64,000 bases of DNA. Origin: Streptococcus sanguinis (lineage in GTDB: Bacteria > Bacillota > Bacilli > Lactobacillales > Streptococcaceae). The stretch lies in NCBI RefSeq assembly GCF_003943735.1, contig NZ_RJMV01000005.1, positions 64,295-128,294 of the forward strand. Direction: 5' to 3'. Every line of letters begins with the position of its first letter. Within the stretch, counting starts at the first letter, position 1. The notes beneath the pieces are model-generated. The model was not told the DNA's origin. It was given only the letters and a program-made list of their open reading frames with translations, and ran no database searches. Below, piece by piece: positions 25,167 through 34,374 of this stretch. The translations under genes were made by a program, and so were the position numbers.

Positions 25167-25209
25167 AAAAAAGACCGGTCCCCCCAGTCTTTCATCTTGT
25201 ATTAAAGTT
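25167..25209. repeat. Direct repeat copy B (native smpB 3' end and terminator)
   Basis: The resident copy of the 43-nt sequence duplicated at 22573-22614. It contains the last codons of smpB and its terminator. Confidence 0.85.
25170..25192 (-). terminator. Terminator of the mutM-to-smpB operon
   Basis: Minus strand AAAGACTGG / CCGGTCTTT stem around GGGGA, followed by TTTTTTTATTTT. It begins at the last base of the smpB stop codon. Confidence 0.85.
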
Positions 25210-25659
25210 CTTCATCTGTCTTGCAATGTCGCGGCTTTGCTCGCGGCGTTTGATGGATTCGCGCTTGTCGTAGTCGTGCTTTCCTTTAGCTAGGCCCAGG
25301 AGGAGCTTGGCATAGCCGTCCTTGAGATAGACCTTGAGTGGCACCAGTGTCATCCCAGTTCCCTTGGTCTCCTGCTCCAGCTTTTGGATCTGCTTCTTAT
25401 GCAGCAGCAGCTTTCTACGACGCTCAGGCTCTTGGTTCCAGATATTGCCCTCTTCATAAGGCGCAATATGGACATTGCTGAGCCAGGCCTCACCGTTCTT
25501 AATCTGGGCAAAGCCGTCTTTGAGATTGATGCGGGCGGCACGGACGCTCTTGATTTCCGTCCCTGTCAGCACCATGCCAGCCTCGATGGTATCCACGATG
25601 GTGTAATCGTGTCTGGCTTTTTTATTTTGCGCGACGACCTTTCCTTCTCCCTTTGCCAT
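25192..25659 (-). CDS. smpB: SsrA-binding protein
   Basis: tmRNA partner for trans-translation ribosome rescue, 155 residues. Typical motifs: [55 protein letters not shown], and the C-terminal basic tail [23 protein letters not shown]. Overlaps the 3' end of rnr by 38 nt; RNase R and SmpB cooperate in tmRNA-linked decay, and this gene order is conserved in streptococci. Its 3' end is duplicated 2.6 kb downstream. Confidence 0.97.
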   Translation of the reverse strand: MAKGEGKVVAQNKKARHDYTIVDTIEAGMVLTGTEIKSVRAARINLKDGFAQIKNGEAWLSNVHIAPYEEGNIWNQEPERRRKLLLHKKQIQKLEQETKGTGMTLVPLKVYLKDGYAKLLLGLAKGKHDYDKRESIKRREQSRDIARQMKNFNTR

Positions 25660-27970
25660 GCTTGGCTCCTTTCTTGACTAGTTCCTTGTAAAATGCCTTC
25701 TGGCTCTTGCCTTTCTTGGACTTCTTATCTTTCTTATCTCTGTAGCCTTTTTCTTTGGAAGAATGGTTGCGCTTGTCATCCTCACAGCGTCTCTTTCTGC
25801 CGGATTTGCCTCTGACACTCTTGCTTGTCTTTTCTACCAGGTCAAATTCACTAGGCAGGTATTCAAAGTCAATCTCACCCGTAGCCTTATCCGCTCGGAC
25901 CAGCTTGATGCGAATTTGCTGACCGACCTTGAAGACCACGCCAGACTTTTCTCCTTGTAGCGTCATCGTCCGCTCATTGTAGCTGTAAAACTCTGGCAGG
26001 TTGGTGACATGAATCAAGCCCTCGACCGTATTAGGCAGCTCTACGAAGAGTCCAAACTTGACCACGCTTGAAACCACGCCGTCAAATTCTTCTCCAACAA
26101 ATTCTTCCATGTACTCAGCCTTCTTCATAGCTTCAACTTCACGCTCGGCCTCGATAGCCCGACGCTCTCGGCTGGAGGACTGACTGGCAATCTCTGGAAT
26201 CACTTGCTCAAAATGCTCTGCTATTTCCTTAGACTTGCCATAATCCCGCACCATCCGGTGAACCAGAAGGTCCGGATAGCGGCGAATCGGACTGGTGAAA
26301 TGCGTATAAAACTCCGCTGCCAGACCGTAGTGGCCGTAATTGTGCTCGGAGTAGCGAGCCTGCTGCATGGAGCGCAGAAGCATCATGGATAGGACATCCT
26401 CATAAGGCTGGTCTTTGACCGATTCCATAATATCCTGCAGGGCCTGCTGACTCATAGAGCTAGCCGTCCCGTATATCCGAATCCCAAAGCTAGAGGCGTA
26501 GTCGATAAACTTCTGCACCTTCTCCGCCTTAGGCTCCTCGTGGATCCGATAGATGAAGGGCAGATTTAGCTTAGCAAAATGCTCAGCCACCGTCTCATTC
26601 GCCACCAGCATAAAGGACTCAATCATGCGCTCAGCAATCCCCCGCTGACGCAGGATAATATCCACCGGACGACCTTCCTTGTTGACCATGATTTTGGCTT
26701 CATTGGTGTCAAAGTTGAGTGCACCTCGTTTAAATCGCATGCTTTCCAGAATCTCATGCAGCTGGACCATACTGTCAATACTAGGCACAATTTCCTTGAA
26801 CTGCTCAGCTTTTTCCTGATTTCCAGCAATGATGTCGTTGACATCACTGTAGGTCATGCGGAAGGTCGTCTTGATGACAGTTTGGGTGATGGTATGCTTG
26901 ACCACGCGCCCCTTGGCATCAATCTCCATGATAGCCGACTGGGTCAGCCGATCCACATTTGGATTGAGCGAGCAGATTCCGTTGGACAGGCGCTCTGGCA
27001 GCATAGGCACCACGCGGTCGGTCACATAGACTGAAGTCGCCCGATTGAGGGCTTCCTTGTCCAGCTCAGAGCCTTCTTTGACATAGTAGGACACATCTGC
27101 GATATGGACGCCTAGCTCAAAGTTGCCATTTTTCAGGCGCTTGATATGGACAGCATCGTCCAAGTCTTTGGCATCCGCTCCATCGATGGTGAAGATAACC
27201 TCTTCACGCAGGTCCAAACGCCCTGCCAAATCACTCTCTGTCGGCGCATCTGGAACTCGCTCGGCCTCTTCCAAGACCTTTTCTGGAAACTCAGAGACAA
27301 TGTCCATCGACTCCAGCACTTCTAATACATCAATACCTGGATCGTTGACATGACCGACTACATCGACCAGACGAGCCACGAAGAAATCGTGTTTCTTGGT
27401 CGGATATTTGTCAATAGCGACCTTGAGCACCTCTGTACCATCCAGAACCATAGCTGGTTTTTTGACATAAATAGGCTGGCTTATTTTCTGATTTTTCGAG
27501 CGGATGTAGCCCGCATACTTGGGCTTTTCCTCATCCAGAACCAGCTGACCAACTGCTGACGTCAGGCTGTGCTCCAAAATATCGATAATCTTAGCCTCGG
27601 CTGACGTTCCCTTGATACGGTCTGCCACCTTGGTGATGACTACTTCCACCGTATCGCCATCAATGGCATGATTGACATCATTGCGGCCGACAAAGAGGTC
27701 ATCCTCTTCCTCATTCAGGGTGACAAAGCCAAAGCCATTCTTGTGAGCATGAAAAACACCCTTGAGCGTCATACGCTCCTGCTTTTTCTTCTCATAAAGC
27801 TCAATCCGCCCCTCGTTATCAAAGCGAATCTGATGCTTTCTTTCCATCTGGGAAATGGTCTTAACCAAGCTACTAAAATCCTTGGAAGACTCTTTCCCCA
27901 AAGCAGCCGCCAGCTCATCCACGCTAGCCTGCTGCCTGTCTTTTAAATATTCAATGATTTCTGATTTCAT
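25622..27970 (-). CDS. rnr: Ribonuclease R
   Basis: 3'-to-5' hydrolytic exoribonuclease of 782 residues. Order: N-terminal helical domain, cold-shock domains ([31 protein letters not shown]), RNB catalytic domain with the Asp cluster in [17 protein letters not shown] and [12 protein letters not shown], then an S1 domain ([18 protein letters not shown]) and a Lys-rich tail. Overlaps smpB and follows secG by 89 nt. Normal length, no defects. Confidence 0.96.
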   Translation of the reverse strand: MKSEIIEYLKDRQQASVDELAAALGKESSKDFSSLVKTISQMERKHQIRFDNEGRIELYEKKKQERMTLKGVFHAHKNGFGFVTLNEEEDDLFVGRNDVNHAIDGDTVEVVITKVADRIKGTSAEAKIIDILEHSLTSAVGQLVLDEEKPKYAGYIRSKNQKISQPIYVKKPAMVLDGTEVLKVAIDKYPTKKHDFFVARLVDVVGHVNDPGIDVLEVLESMDIVSEFPEKVLEEAERVPDAPTESDLAGRLDLREEVIFTIDGADAKDLDDAVHIKRLKNGNFELGVHIADVSYYVKEGSELDKEALNRATSVYVTDRVVPMLPERLSNGICSLNPNVDRLTQSAIMEIDAKGRVVKHTITQTVIKTTFRMTYSDVNDIIAGNQEKAEQFKEIVPSIDSMVQLHEILESMRFKRGALNFDTNEAKIMVNKEGRPVDIILRQRGIAERMIESFMLVANETVAEHFAKLNLPFIYRIHEEPKAEKVQKFIDYASSFGIRIYGTASSMSQQALQDIMESVKDQPYEDVLSMMLLRSMQQARYSEHNYGHYGLAAEFYTHFTSPIRRYPDLLVHRMVRDYGKSKEIAEHFEQVIPEIASQSSSRERRAIEAEREVEAMKKAEYMEEFVGEEFDGVVSSVVKFGLFVELPNTVEGLIHVTNLPEFYSYNERTMTLQGEKSGVVFKVGQQIRIKLVRADKATGEIDFEYLPSEFDLVEKTSKSVRGKSGRKRRCEDDKRNHSSKEKGYRDKKDKKSKKGKSQKAFYKELVKKGAKHGKGRRKGRRAK

Positions 27971-28059
27971 ATTCCTCTTCTCTTGATGAGTTCTTTCTTC
28001 ATCTCTTTTAAATCTCTTTCAAACTTAAAAAATAGGCCAAGACGAAGTCAGAGCCCATT

Positions 28060-28293
28060 TTATTTACTAGATAATACTGCTAATACCAATGCAATCAGTA
28101 GCCAGAAGAAAATCATGATTCCCGTCATACGCTGCATCACAGCTTCAAAACCGCGTGCCTTAGGACGTTCGAACAAGTCGTTGGCACTGGCATCAAAAAC
28201 GTTGCTGGACTGATTTTTGGTTGGTTGCATGAAAATTGCAATGACAATAATAGCTGATAAAATGACTAAAATGGTTAATAATAGGTTGTACAT
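28060..28293 (-). CDS. secG: Preprotein translocase subunit SecG
   Basis: Small two-TM component of the SecYEG channel, 77 residues, with NLLLTILVILSAIIVIAIFMQP at the N terminus and a second TM at the C terminus (GIMIFFWLLIALVLAVLS). Position between rpmG and rnr is the conserved streptococcal order. Confidence 0.93.
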   Translation of the reverse strand: MYNLLLTILVILSAIIVIAIFMQPTKNQSSNVFDASANDLFERPKARGFEAVMQRMTGIMIFFWLLIALVLAVLSSK

Positions 28294-28335
28294 AAATAAA
28301 AACTCCTTAAAATCCTATCTATTTTATCATAAAAT

Positions 28336-28485
28336 CTACTTGGATTCAAGATGTAAAGTAACTTTTCTTTCCTTAGGACAATACTTTAAGACCTCAATTT
28401 TTTCCGGATGCGTTTTAGTATTTTTGCTGGTCAGATAATTCTGACTGCCGCAGCTGGAACATTTTAAATTTATTTTAACGCGCAC
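28336..28485 (-). CDS. rpmG: 50S ribosomal protein L33
   Basis: 49-residue ribosomal protein that is short enough to be missed. It starts with GTG and reads [18 protein letters not shown], ending [14 protein letters not shown]. It has the CxxC pair but only one cysteine in the second half, as in zinc-independent or partially degenerate L33 forms. The GTG shares one base with the TAG stop of the upstream transporter gene (TAGTG), so translation is coupled. Confidence 0.93.
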   Translation of the reverse strand: MRVKINLKCSSCGSQNYLTSKNTKTHPEKIEVLKYCPKERKVTLHLESK

Positions 28486-29687
28486 TAGATATCCTTCTTT
28501 TTAAATAAATTTCGAAAACTAAAGAGATTGGCCAACATACTGATGGCGACTAGCCCTGCTGTTGCATAAAAGACTGAATGATAGCCATAGGCTGCCGCAA
28601 TGACCGATCCAGACATAGGACCGACCACCCCGCCCAGATAAAAGAATATCTGATTATAGCTGAAAATCCTAGAGATTCCAAATTTGGGTGTTATCTTACT
28701 TAGCAGAGCATTGACTCCTGGTATCAGCGCACCTGTTCCTAGGCCAAATAAAAAGCGATAAAAGCCCAGCTGCATAGGGGAGCCAGCATTGGCACAGAGC
28801 AGATAAATCAGGATTGAATAGAACTGAGCCAGCACTAGAAGCCGGTGATTGCCGATACGGTCTCCTAACCGCCCCAGAATACTGGAGCTCATCATGCTGG
28901 AAAGTCCCATGCTAGATACGATGAGACCCGAAACAAAAATCAGATTGTCCTTTTGTCCCAGCTCTCTGACATAGAGGGCAAGGATAGGGCTGATAGATTG
29001 AGCTGCAAACTGTATGACAAAGCTGGTCAGAAAGAGATTCATCAGCATCTTAGGATACCTGAGTTGGCGCAGCAATTCCCTAAAGCCTACCTCTTCTTGT
29101 CGGGTCACCGGCACAAAATCCTCCCGAATCAAATAAAAGGTCATCAAGGCTGCCACTAGAAAGAAGCCGCCAATCAGGAGAAAGACATTGCGAATACCGA
29201 ACATCTCCGCAATCAGACCGCCAATAAATGGTCCCATAAGATTACCCGCAACGACACCGGTCGAGAGAGTTCCCAGAGCATAACCCGTTTTTTCCTTGGG
29301 AGCCTGACTGGCAATCAGAGCTGTGCTGTTGGGAATATAACCAGCAAAAACCCCATTTAGAAAGCGTAGGAGCAAGAGCCAGAAAATATTGGGTACAAAG
29401 GCAATACCGCCCATAGTGAAAACCATGGCAGTAGCTGCACGTACCATCATAGGCTTACGGCCATATCGGTCGGCCAGACTTCCCCATACAGGAGAGAGCA
29501 GTGCCGCTGAGATTGCCGAGAGAGAAATCCCTAGCCCAGCGTAATACTCCACCTCATGACCGCTAGCACCTAGCTGCTCCACGAAAAGTGGCATAAAAGG
29601 CGTCACCAGAGAAATGCTGGCACCTGTCAGGAAATTCCCAAACCAAGCGATTTTCAGGTTATGTTTCCAGTTTACTTGTGTCGTGAT
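28485..29687 (-). CDS. pmrA: PmrA-like MFS multidrug efflux transporter, probable AUC start
   Basis: Twelve-TM major facilitator protein with the antiporter motif [13 protein letters not shown] after TM2 and a second MFS repeat ([13 protein letters not shown]). The best conserved N terminus ([21 protein letters not shown]) continues in frame upstream of the first standard start (GTG at 29606) to an ATC codon at 29687, 3 nt after the coaE stop and with AGAAAGAAG suitably placed. A start there gives 400 residues, the size expected for PmrA; the GTG start would delete TM1. Located in the conserved mutM-coaE-pmrA-rpmG-secG order. Probably exports drugs such as fluoroquinolones. Start codon inferred, not proven. 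Confidence 0.82.
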   Translation of the reverse strand: MTTQVNWKHNLKIAWFGNFLTGASISLVTPFMPLFVEQLGASGHEVEYYAGLGISLSAISAALLSPVWGSLADRYGRKPMMVRAATAMVFTMGGIAFVPNIFWLLLLRFLNGVFAGYIPNSTALIASQAPKEKTGYALGTLSTGVVAGNLMGPFIGGLIAEMFGIRNVFLLIGGFFLVAALMTFYLIREDFVPVTRQEEVGFRELLRQLRYPKMLMNLFLTSFVIQFAAQSISPILALYVRELGQKDNLIFVSGLIVSSMGLSSMMSSSILGRLGDRIGNHRLLVLAQFYSILIYLLCANAGSPMQLGFYRFLFGLGTGALIPGVNALLSKITPKFGISRIFSYNQIFFYLGGVVGPMSGSVIAAAYGYHSVFYATAGLVAISMLANLFSFRNLFKKKDI

Positions 29688-29690
29688 AAA

Positions 29691-30287
29691 TCAACTTCTT
29701 TCTAATTTCTGCAAGGCATCGCGAATCTGCTGTCGAGTAGCCTCTAGCGAGCCATTATTATCAATCAACACGTCCGCCCTCTTTCGTTTTTCTTGCAAAG
29801 ACAGCTGAGCTGCTATGCGTTTTTCCGCCTCTTCTTGACTAAGAGAGTTTCGAGTCATAAGACGACTGAGCTGAGTTTCCTCTGTCACGTCCACCAGCCA
29901 GATTTGGTCAAACCAATCTTCATATTGTAACTCAAACAACAAGGGAAGATCCATAAAAAAGATATCTTCCATCTCTGCCAACAAATCTCGTCTGCCAGCC
30001 AGTTCCTCGCGAATAATACGGTTTTGTATTTGACTGGACTGCGCCAAGAGTTCGGGATTCCCAAAAATCATAGCTCCCAGCTTAGGCCGATCCAAGCGGC
30101 CATCTTCCTGTAAAATAGCTGGGCCAAAAGTGGATAAAAGAGCTTGATAAAGCCGTCCGCCCGGCTCCTGCAGTTCATGCACTACTTGATCCGCATCAAT
30201 GACTTGGTAGCCCTGCTGCCTCAAAAACTCTGTCACTGTTGACTTACCCGAGGCAATGCCGCCAGTGATACCGATAATTCTTACCAT
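29691..30287 (-). CDS. coaE: Dephospho-CoA kinase
   Basis: Last step of coenzyme A synthesis, phosphorylating the ribose 3'-OH of dephospho-CoA. P-loop GITGGIASGKST at about 5-16, then DADQVVHEL and the lid region RNSLSQEEAEKRIAAQLS. I start at 30287 (MVRIIGITGG) with GAGG 8 nt upstream; a frame open to 30311 would overlap mutM more and add eight non-conserved residues. 198 residues. Its start overlaps or abuts the mutM stop, indicating coupling. Confidence 0.94.
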   Translation of the reverse strand: MVRIIGITGGIASGKSTVTEFLRQQGYQVIDADQVVHELQEPGGRLYQALLSTFGPAILQEDGRLDRPKLGAMIFGNPELLAQSSQIQNRIIREELAGRRDLLAEMEDIFFMDLPLLFELQYEDWFDQIWLVDVTEETQLSRLMTRNSLSQEEAEKRIAAQLSLQEKRKRADVLIDNNGSLEATRQQIRDALQKLERS

Positions 30288-30292
30288 GACAG

Positions 30293-31117
30293 TTACCTCG
30301 CTTTCTGACAATGAGGACAGAGATGAGTACCGCGTCCACCCAGCTTAATTTTCTCAATCGGGCTGCCGCATCTAGCGCAGGGTTGGCCAGTCTTTCCATA
30401 GACCTGCAGAAAATCCTGCATAGTGCCATCCTCACCCAAAGCATTGCGGTAGGTCCGAATGGTCGATCCTCTCTTTTCAATCCCAAGCTGCAAAACTTCT
30501 ATAATCTGCTCACGCAGCCGCTTCACTTCAGCTGGTTTCAGACTAGCTGCTGGCCTTGCCGGATGAATCCGCGCCCGCCAAAGGGCCTCATCTACATAGA
30601 TATTGCCTAGACCGACGACCAAGGTCTGCTCCAGCAAATAGGGTTTGATGGGCTTCTTGGAACGACTCAAAGCTGCGGCAAAAGGTGACAAAAGAAAGTC
30701 CGCCTCTGTCGGCTCAGGACCAAGCTTTCTGGCAGTAAAATAAGCCTCCAGCTTGTCCTTTCTCAACAGCTCCATGGTCCCAAACTTGCGGACATCCTCA
30801 TAAACAAGCGTCCCGCCATCCGTCATCTCGAAAAAGACATGAGCATGCTTGCGCTCAGGCACCGCATCAGGATAAAAAAGATACTTGCCTTCCATTCGCA
30901 GATGGGAAACCAGCACTCCGCCTGTCAGGTAAAAGAGCAAATACTTGCCCCGACGGCCAATCCTTTCAATGGTCTGACCTGGCAAGTCATGGACAAAACT
31001 ATCCACTCCCGTACCAATCATCTTGGCATAGCGGACCCGCACCTGCCCAATCGTCTTGCCAACAACCAGACGCTCCAAACCGCGCCGAACCGTTTCCACT
31101 TCAGGTAATTCAGGCAT
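30293..31117 (-). CDS. mutM: Formamidopyrimidine-DNA glycosylase
   Basis: Bifunctional glycosylase/AP lyase removing 8-oxoguanine and other oxidised purines. The mature N terminus PELPEVE provides the catalytic Pro and Glu; the H2TH region includes [18 protein letters not shown]; the C-terminal zinc finger has CARC...CPHC (residues about 245-270). 274 residues, normal. First of the conserved mutM-coaE-pmrA-rpmG-secG-rnr-smpB run. In related streptococci it directly follows era, but here accessory genes separate them. Confidence 0.96.
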   Translation of the reverse strand: MPELPEVETVRRGLERLVVGKTIGQVRVRYAKMIGTGVDSFVHDLPGQTIERIGRRGKYLLFYLTGGVLVSHLRMEGKYLFYPDAVPERKHAHVFFEMTDGGTLVYEDVRKFGTMELLRKDKLEAYFTARKLGPEPTEADFLLSPFAAALSRSKKPIKPYLLEQTLVVGLGNIYVDEALWRARIHPARPAASLKPAEVKRLREQIIEVLQLGIEKRGSTIRTYRNALGEDGTMQDFLQVYGKTGQPCARCGSPIEKIKLGGRGTHLCPHCQKAR

Positions 31118-31142
31118 AAAGCTCCTTTCTTTCTCCTATTCA

Positions 31143-31355
31143 TTAATCAGAAATATACTCTAAAATATCAGCAGGCTGACAATCCAGCGTTTCACAGATA
31201 GCCAGCAAAGTCGCAAAGCGAATTCCTTTAGCCTTGCCTGTTTTTAGAATGGACAAATTTGCTTGTGTAATGCCAATAATTGTCGCCAATTCTTTCGAGG
31301 TCAGGCCTTTTTCTTCCAACACTTTATCTAAATTAACCTTGATTTTTCCCATCAC
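31143..31355 (-). CDS. Small XRE-family regulator (YozG-like)
   Basis: 70-residue Cro/CI-type helix-turn-helix protein: NLDKVLEEKGLTSKELATIIGITQANLSILKTGKAKGIRFATLLAICETLDCQPADIL spans the whole domain. It overlaps the DUF2975 membrane gene by 4 nt (ATGA). The pair is the YoaS/YozG-type arrangement, a membrane protein plus small repressor. Three 18-bp operators at the operon promoter suggest it autorepresses the pair. Confidence 0.85.
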   Translation of the reverse strand: MMGKIKVNLDKVLEEKGLTSKELATIIGITQANLSILKTGKAKGIRFATLLAICETLDCQPADILEYISD

Positions 31356-31843
31356 ACAAAACCATCTACATCTTCTTGAATTGTCTTCCCGTTTTTTATG
31401 ACAAGATGCAAGACCCCCAAGACAATTACCAGAGCAAGACTATCCATATAGGGTAGAAATATATTATCTACAAGCTCTAGCCAAGTCTGTATGGACTTTT
31501 GACCGATAAAAACATCCCATATAACACTACCAATAGGTAAGCAAGTGACTAAAATCAATAGATGTCTGCTAATCTTATAACTTTCATCTGTAAAAAGTTG
31601 ATGGTTTATCATACTGTGTAAAAATCGGCGAATCAGTCCAAAAAGCAAAATAGGAAGCAAACCCAACCAAAGCATTTCATAAGAGAACCTTAATAACTCT
31701 GAAAGTGGGGTAGCAGTTGATTGCCAGTTATAAATCATCAAGACAATGGCTACAAAACCTCTAGCTAAAAACCAGAAAGCACAAAATATTTGTACCAAAC
31801 AAGTAATTATGGTTATTACTTGTTTCAAAATTCGCATCTTCAT
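31352..31843 (-). CDS. DUF2975 membrane protein
   Basis: 163-residue integral membrane protein with about four TM segments (about 10-35, 50-70, 90-110 and 130-150) matching DUF2975 in architecture and in pairing with a small XRE gene. Function is unknown. The ribosome site AAGGAGG is 6 nt from the ATG and lies within the nearest operator, so repressor binding would also cover the translation start region. Confidence 0.78.
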   Translation of the reverse strand: MKMRILKQVITIITCLVQIFCAFWFLARGFVAIVLMIYNWQSTATPLSELLRFSYEMLWLGLLPILLFGLIRRFLHSMINHQLFTDESYKISRHLLILVTCLPIGSVIWDVFIGQKSIQTWLELVDNIFLPYMDSLALVIVLGVLHLVIKNGKTIQEDVDGFV

Positions 31844-31854
31844 ATCTTACCTCC

Positions 31855-31872
31855 TTATTGTTTTACAATAAT
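31855..31872. promoter_or_regulatory. XRE operator copy A
   Basis: TTATTGTTTTACAATAAT on the plus strand, containing a perfect TATTGT-N3-ACAATA inverted repeat. Sits at the ribosome site of the DUF2975 gene. Confidence 0.65.
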
Positions 31873-31883
31873 TTATCCTTACA

Positions 31884-31917
31884 ATTATTATAAAACAATA
31901 ATTTAACTAGGTCAAGA
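31884..31917 (-). promoter_or_regulatory. Promoter of the DUF2975/XRE operon with operator copy B
   Basis: Minus strand TTGACC, 17-nt spacer, TATAAT. The -10 is embedded in TTATTGTTTTATAATAAT (31884-31901, minus strand), copy B of the 18-bp operator. Confidence 0.75.
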
Positions 31918-31935
31918 AATATTATAAAACGATAA
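31918..31935. promoter_or_regulatory. XRE operator copy C
   Basis: Minus strand TTATCGTTTTATAATATT, two differences from copy B and 34 nt from it, just upstream of the -35 box. Confidence 0.65.
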
Positions 31936-31995
31936 TTCAATCAAACTATGAAGTATGATATTGTTCTAAATAAATGACATGCTCATAGTAAGATA

Positions 31996-32199
31996 TCAAA
32001 GCCCCATAGCAAAGCTGTCCGAAAAATACTCATCCAGCATCAGGCGGTGTTTATCCGATACATTTTCCAGCTCTGCTATTTCTTCTTTAGAAAAAAAGCC
32101 TAAACGTAAAGTTTCCTCATTGTAAAAATTGGAAATATCAAAATTCAGGATAACCTTATCATGCCCCACCTTGGAGCGAATATAGGAAATATAGTCCAT
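31996..32199 (-). pseudogene. NUDIX hydrolase remnant with the catalytic core deleted in frame
   Basis: 67 residues. The first 20 (MDYISYIRSKVGHDKVILNF) look like the start of streptococcal NUDIX proteins of about 150-170 residues, and the rest (NEETLRLGFFSKEEIAELENVSDKHRLMLDEYFSD) looks like their C-terminal end. The NUDIX box (GX5EX7REUXEEXGU) that should lie between is absent, so catalysis is not possible. The reading frame is still open, suggesting an in-frame internal deletion of about 90 residues. It begins 1 nt before the adjacent hydrolase stop. The NUDIX assignment rests on recalled family sequence. Confidence 0.65.
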
Positions 32200-32200
32200 A

Positions 32201-32977
32201 TCAAAATCCTTTCAATTTCTCTGGAAAGGCAGCGTTTTGAAAGAAATAGCGCAATAGCTGAATATGCGTATCCACATCACTAAAAAGCCAAGCATGCCCT
32301 TTGCCAGGATAGTAGGCGCATTCAGACCTAGCATTTTTCTGCGCCAACCTGCGGTGCCAGTCATGAATGGTCTCAGCTTCTTTTCCACCTGAGACAAAGA
32401 AAGCAGGATTATCAAACTGCAAGTCAAGTCTCAACAGATTTGCCTTTGACATCGCATGGCGAAATGAGCGCTGTTCAGCTCTTTGGAAATCTGCAACAAA
32501 GCTCTGAACGTCTTGGACAGGTGCTCCGTCCTCTTGCATCATCTTTGTCAGGAAATTAGCTACAAATTTAGTATTTTTCAAGAAAGACATCAGATAGACA
32601 ATGGCAATGATCTTGCGATAGCCCTTAATTGGCTGAGGACTTGCCACATCCACAATGACTTTATCTATAAGACTGGAATGTTTTTCCAACAACTTAAGTA
32701 TGAGGGAACCGCCTAATGAAAGACCAACCAAGTGCGGCTTGCCATGTGCTTTGCTTTTAATGACAGCCACAATCATTTCCACGACATCATCAAAGTTTGT
32801 CCACTCAATATTATGACTGGCTCCGTGACCAGGTAAATCCACAAGAATGCAATGAAAATCTTTCTCAAGCACAGCAACATGGTGTCGCCACATCTGACTG
32901 CTAGAGCCTGAAGCATGCAAAAAGATAATACTTTTTAAATTTTGCTGCCCTCTTTCGTCAATGAATAATGACGGCAT
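32201..32977 (-). CDS. Alpha/beta hydrolase
   Basis: Soluble hydrolase of about 258 residues. Oxyanion region FLHASGSSSQMW, nucleophile elbow GLSLGGS, acid in PAFFVSGGKEAE, and His in GKGHAWLFS. I choose 32977 (MPSLFIDE), with GAGG 8 nt upstream; ATGs at 32983 and 33013 are in frame. It lies between era and mutM, which are adjacent in related streptococci, so it belongs to an accessory insertion. Substrate unknown. Confidence 0.8.
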   Translation of the reverse strand: MPSLFIDERGQQNLKSIIFLHASGSSSQMWRHHVAVLEKDFHCILVDLPGHGASHNIEWTNFDDVVEMIVAVIKSKAHGKPHLVGLSLGGSLILKLLEKHSSLIDKVIVDVASPQPIKGYRKIIAIVYLMSFLKNTKFVANFLTKMMQEDGAPVQDVQSFVADFQRAEQRSFRHAMSKANLLRLDLQFDNPAFFVSGGKEAETIHDWHRRLAQKNARSECAYYPGKGHAWLFSDVDTHIQLLRYFFQNAAFPEKLKGF

Positions 32978-33009
32978 CTCCATCACCTCACTTACTAGCT
33001 TAGAAAACC

Positions 33010-33909
33010 TCAATACTCCTTCTTATTATAGCCAAAGTCCGCTAAGTCCAGCTTCTTATCCCGCCAGTTTTTCTTGACCTTGACCCAAGTTTCTAGGAAG
33101 ACCTTGTCCCCCAGCATGAGCTCAATATCGCGGCGAGCCATGGATCCGATTTTCTTCAGCATGGATCCGCCTTTACCAATGATAATGCCTCTTTGGCTGT
33201 CGCGCTCCACCATGATAGTCGCTCGGATATGGACCTTGTCCGTCTCTTCGTCTCGCTTCATGCTGTCAACAACCACCGCGACTGAGTGGGGAATTTCCTC
33301 CCGTGTCAACATCAACACTTTCTCCCGAATCATCTCTGACGCCAGAAAGCGCTCCGGATGGTCGGTAATCTGGTCTTCAGGGAAATACTGGAAGCCTTCC
33401 TCCAAATTCTCACTGAGGATGTCAACCAGACGGGAAACATTATTACCCTGCAGTGCGGAAATCGGCACGATTTCTTTGAAGTCCATCTGCTGGCGGAAAT
33501 CATCAATTTGCGCTAAAAGCTGATCCGGATGGACTTTATCAATCTTATTAACCACCAAAATAACTGGCACCTTAGCCGCTTTCAAGCGCTCGATAATCAT
33601 GTCATCGCCCTTGCCACGCGGCTCATCAGCCGGCACCATGAAGAGGACAGTATCCACCTCGCGCAGAGTGCTGTATGCTGCTTCTACCATGAAATCGCCT
33701 AGAGCCGTCTTAGGCTTGTGGATTCCCGGCGTGTCGATAAAGACAATCTGCTCCTTATCCGTCGTGTAAATCCCCATAATCTTATTGCGCGTGGTCTGAG
33801 CCTTATCGCTCATGATGGCAATCTTTTGCCCCATAACATGATTCAAAAAGGTTGATTTCCCAACATTAGGACGTCCTAAAATAGCTACAAAGCCTGATTT
33901 AAAAGTCAT
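33010..33909 (-). CDS. era: GTPase Era
   Basis: Essential GTPase for 16S rRNA maturation and 30S assembly, 299 residues. G1 [10 protein letters not shown]3 DTPGIHKP, G4 NKIDKV; the C-terminal KH domain has [14 protein letters not shown]. Follows dgkA and ybeY in the conserved order. No defects. Confidence 0.97.
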   Translation of the reverse strand: MTFKSGFVAILGRPNVGKSTFLNHVMGQKIAIMSDKAQTTRNKIMGIYTTDKEQIVFIDTPGIHKPKTALGDFMVEAAYSTLREVDTVLFMVPADEPRGKGDDMIIERLKAAKVPVILVVNKIDKVHPDQLLAQIDDFRQQMDFKEIVPISALQGNNVSRLVDILSENLEEGFQYFPEDQITDHPERFLASEMIREKVLMLTREEIPHSVAVVVDSMKRDEETDKVHIRATIMVERDSQRGIIIGKGGSMLKKIGSMARRDIELMLGDKVFLETWVKVKKNWRDKKLDLADFGYNKKEY

Positions 33910-33942
33910 TATTTCACCTCTATTATTTCCATTAAAACAGCA

Positions 33943-33969
33943 GAAAATCGGCAGTCTCCCCCGATTTTC
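33943..33969. other. Hairpin between dgkA and era
   Basis: GAAAATCGG / CCGATTTTC, 9-bp stem and 9-nt loop, with only a weak T-rich stretch after it on the minus strand. It could attenuate or process the ybeY-dgkA-era transcript. Confidence 0.5.
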
Positions 33970-33975
33970 AAATCT

Positions 33976-34374
33976 TTAAAAAATCCAATCCCAAATCTTG
34001 GGAACAAAAATAATCAGTCCTGTCACAACGGCAAAGCCAGACACGACCAGAACAGCTCCCGCTGCCATATCCTTGGCATTCTTGGCCCGCATAGAAAAGT
34101 GGTAATCGCTGGCCAGATCTACGACATTTTCAATGGCAGAATTGACAATCTCAAAGGCAATGACCAAAAAAATGCTCAAAAAGAGAAAGAGCCATTCTAT
34201 CGCGGACAAGTCAAAAATCAGTCCCGCAACTATCACTGCCAAAGCCGAAAGGACATGCTTGCGCAGATTGCGCTCCTCTTTAAAGGCTGTAAAAATACCG
34301 GTTAAAGCAAATTCCAGACTCGAGACCACATCTCGATTTTTCCATTTGCGTTTGTTATTTCCTTGTGAGTCCAT
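33976..34374 (-). CDS. dgkA: Undecaprenol/diacylglycerol kinase
   Basis: Three-TM membrane kinase of 132 residues, the Gram-positive form that recycles undecaprenol. Signature [15 protein letters not shown] and [12 protein letters not shown] are visible. Overlaps ybeY by 20 nt; followed by era after 66 nt. Confidence 0.93.
   Translation of the reverse strand: MDSQGNNKRKWKNRDVVSSLEFALTGIFTAFKEERNLRKHVLSALAVIVAGLIFDLSAIEWLFLFLSIFLVIAFEIVNSAIENVVDLASDYHFSMRAKNAKDMAAGAVLVVSGFAVVTGLIIFVPKIWDWIF

Noticed and set aside
22573..25209. Prophage or integrative element at smpB
   Set aside because: The direct repeats resemble integration scars, but there is no integrase, excisionase, replication or structural gene between them; only three metabolic or regulatory genes. 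I report a cassette, not an element.
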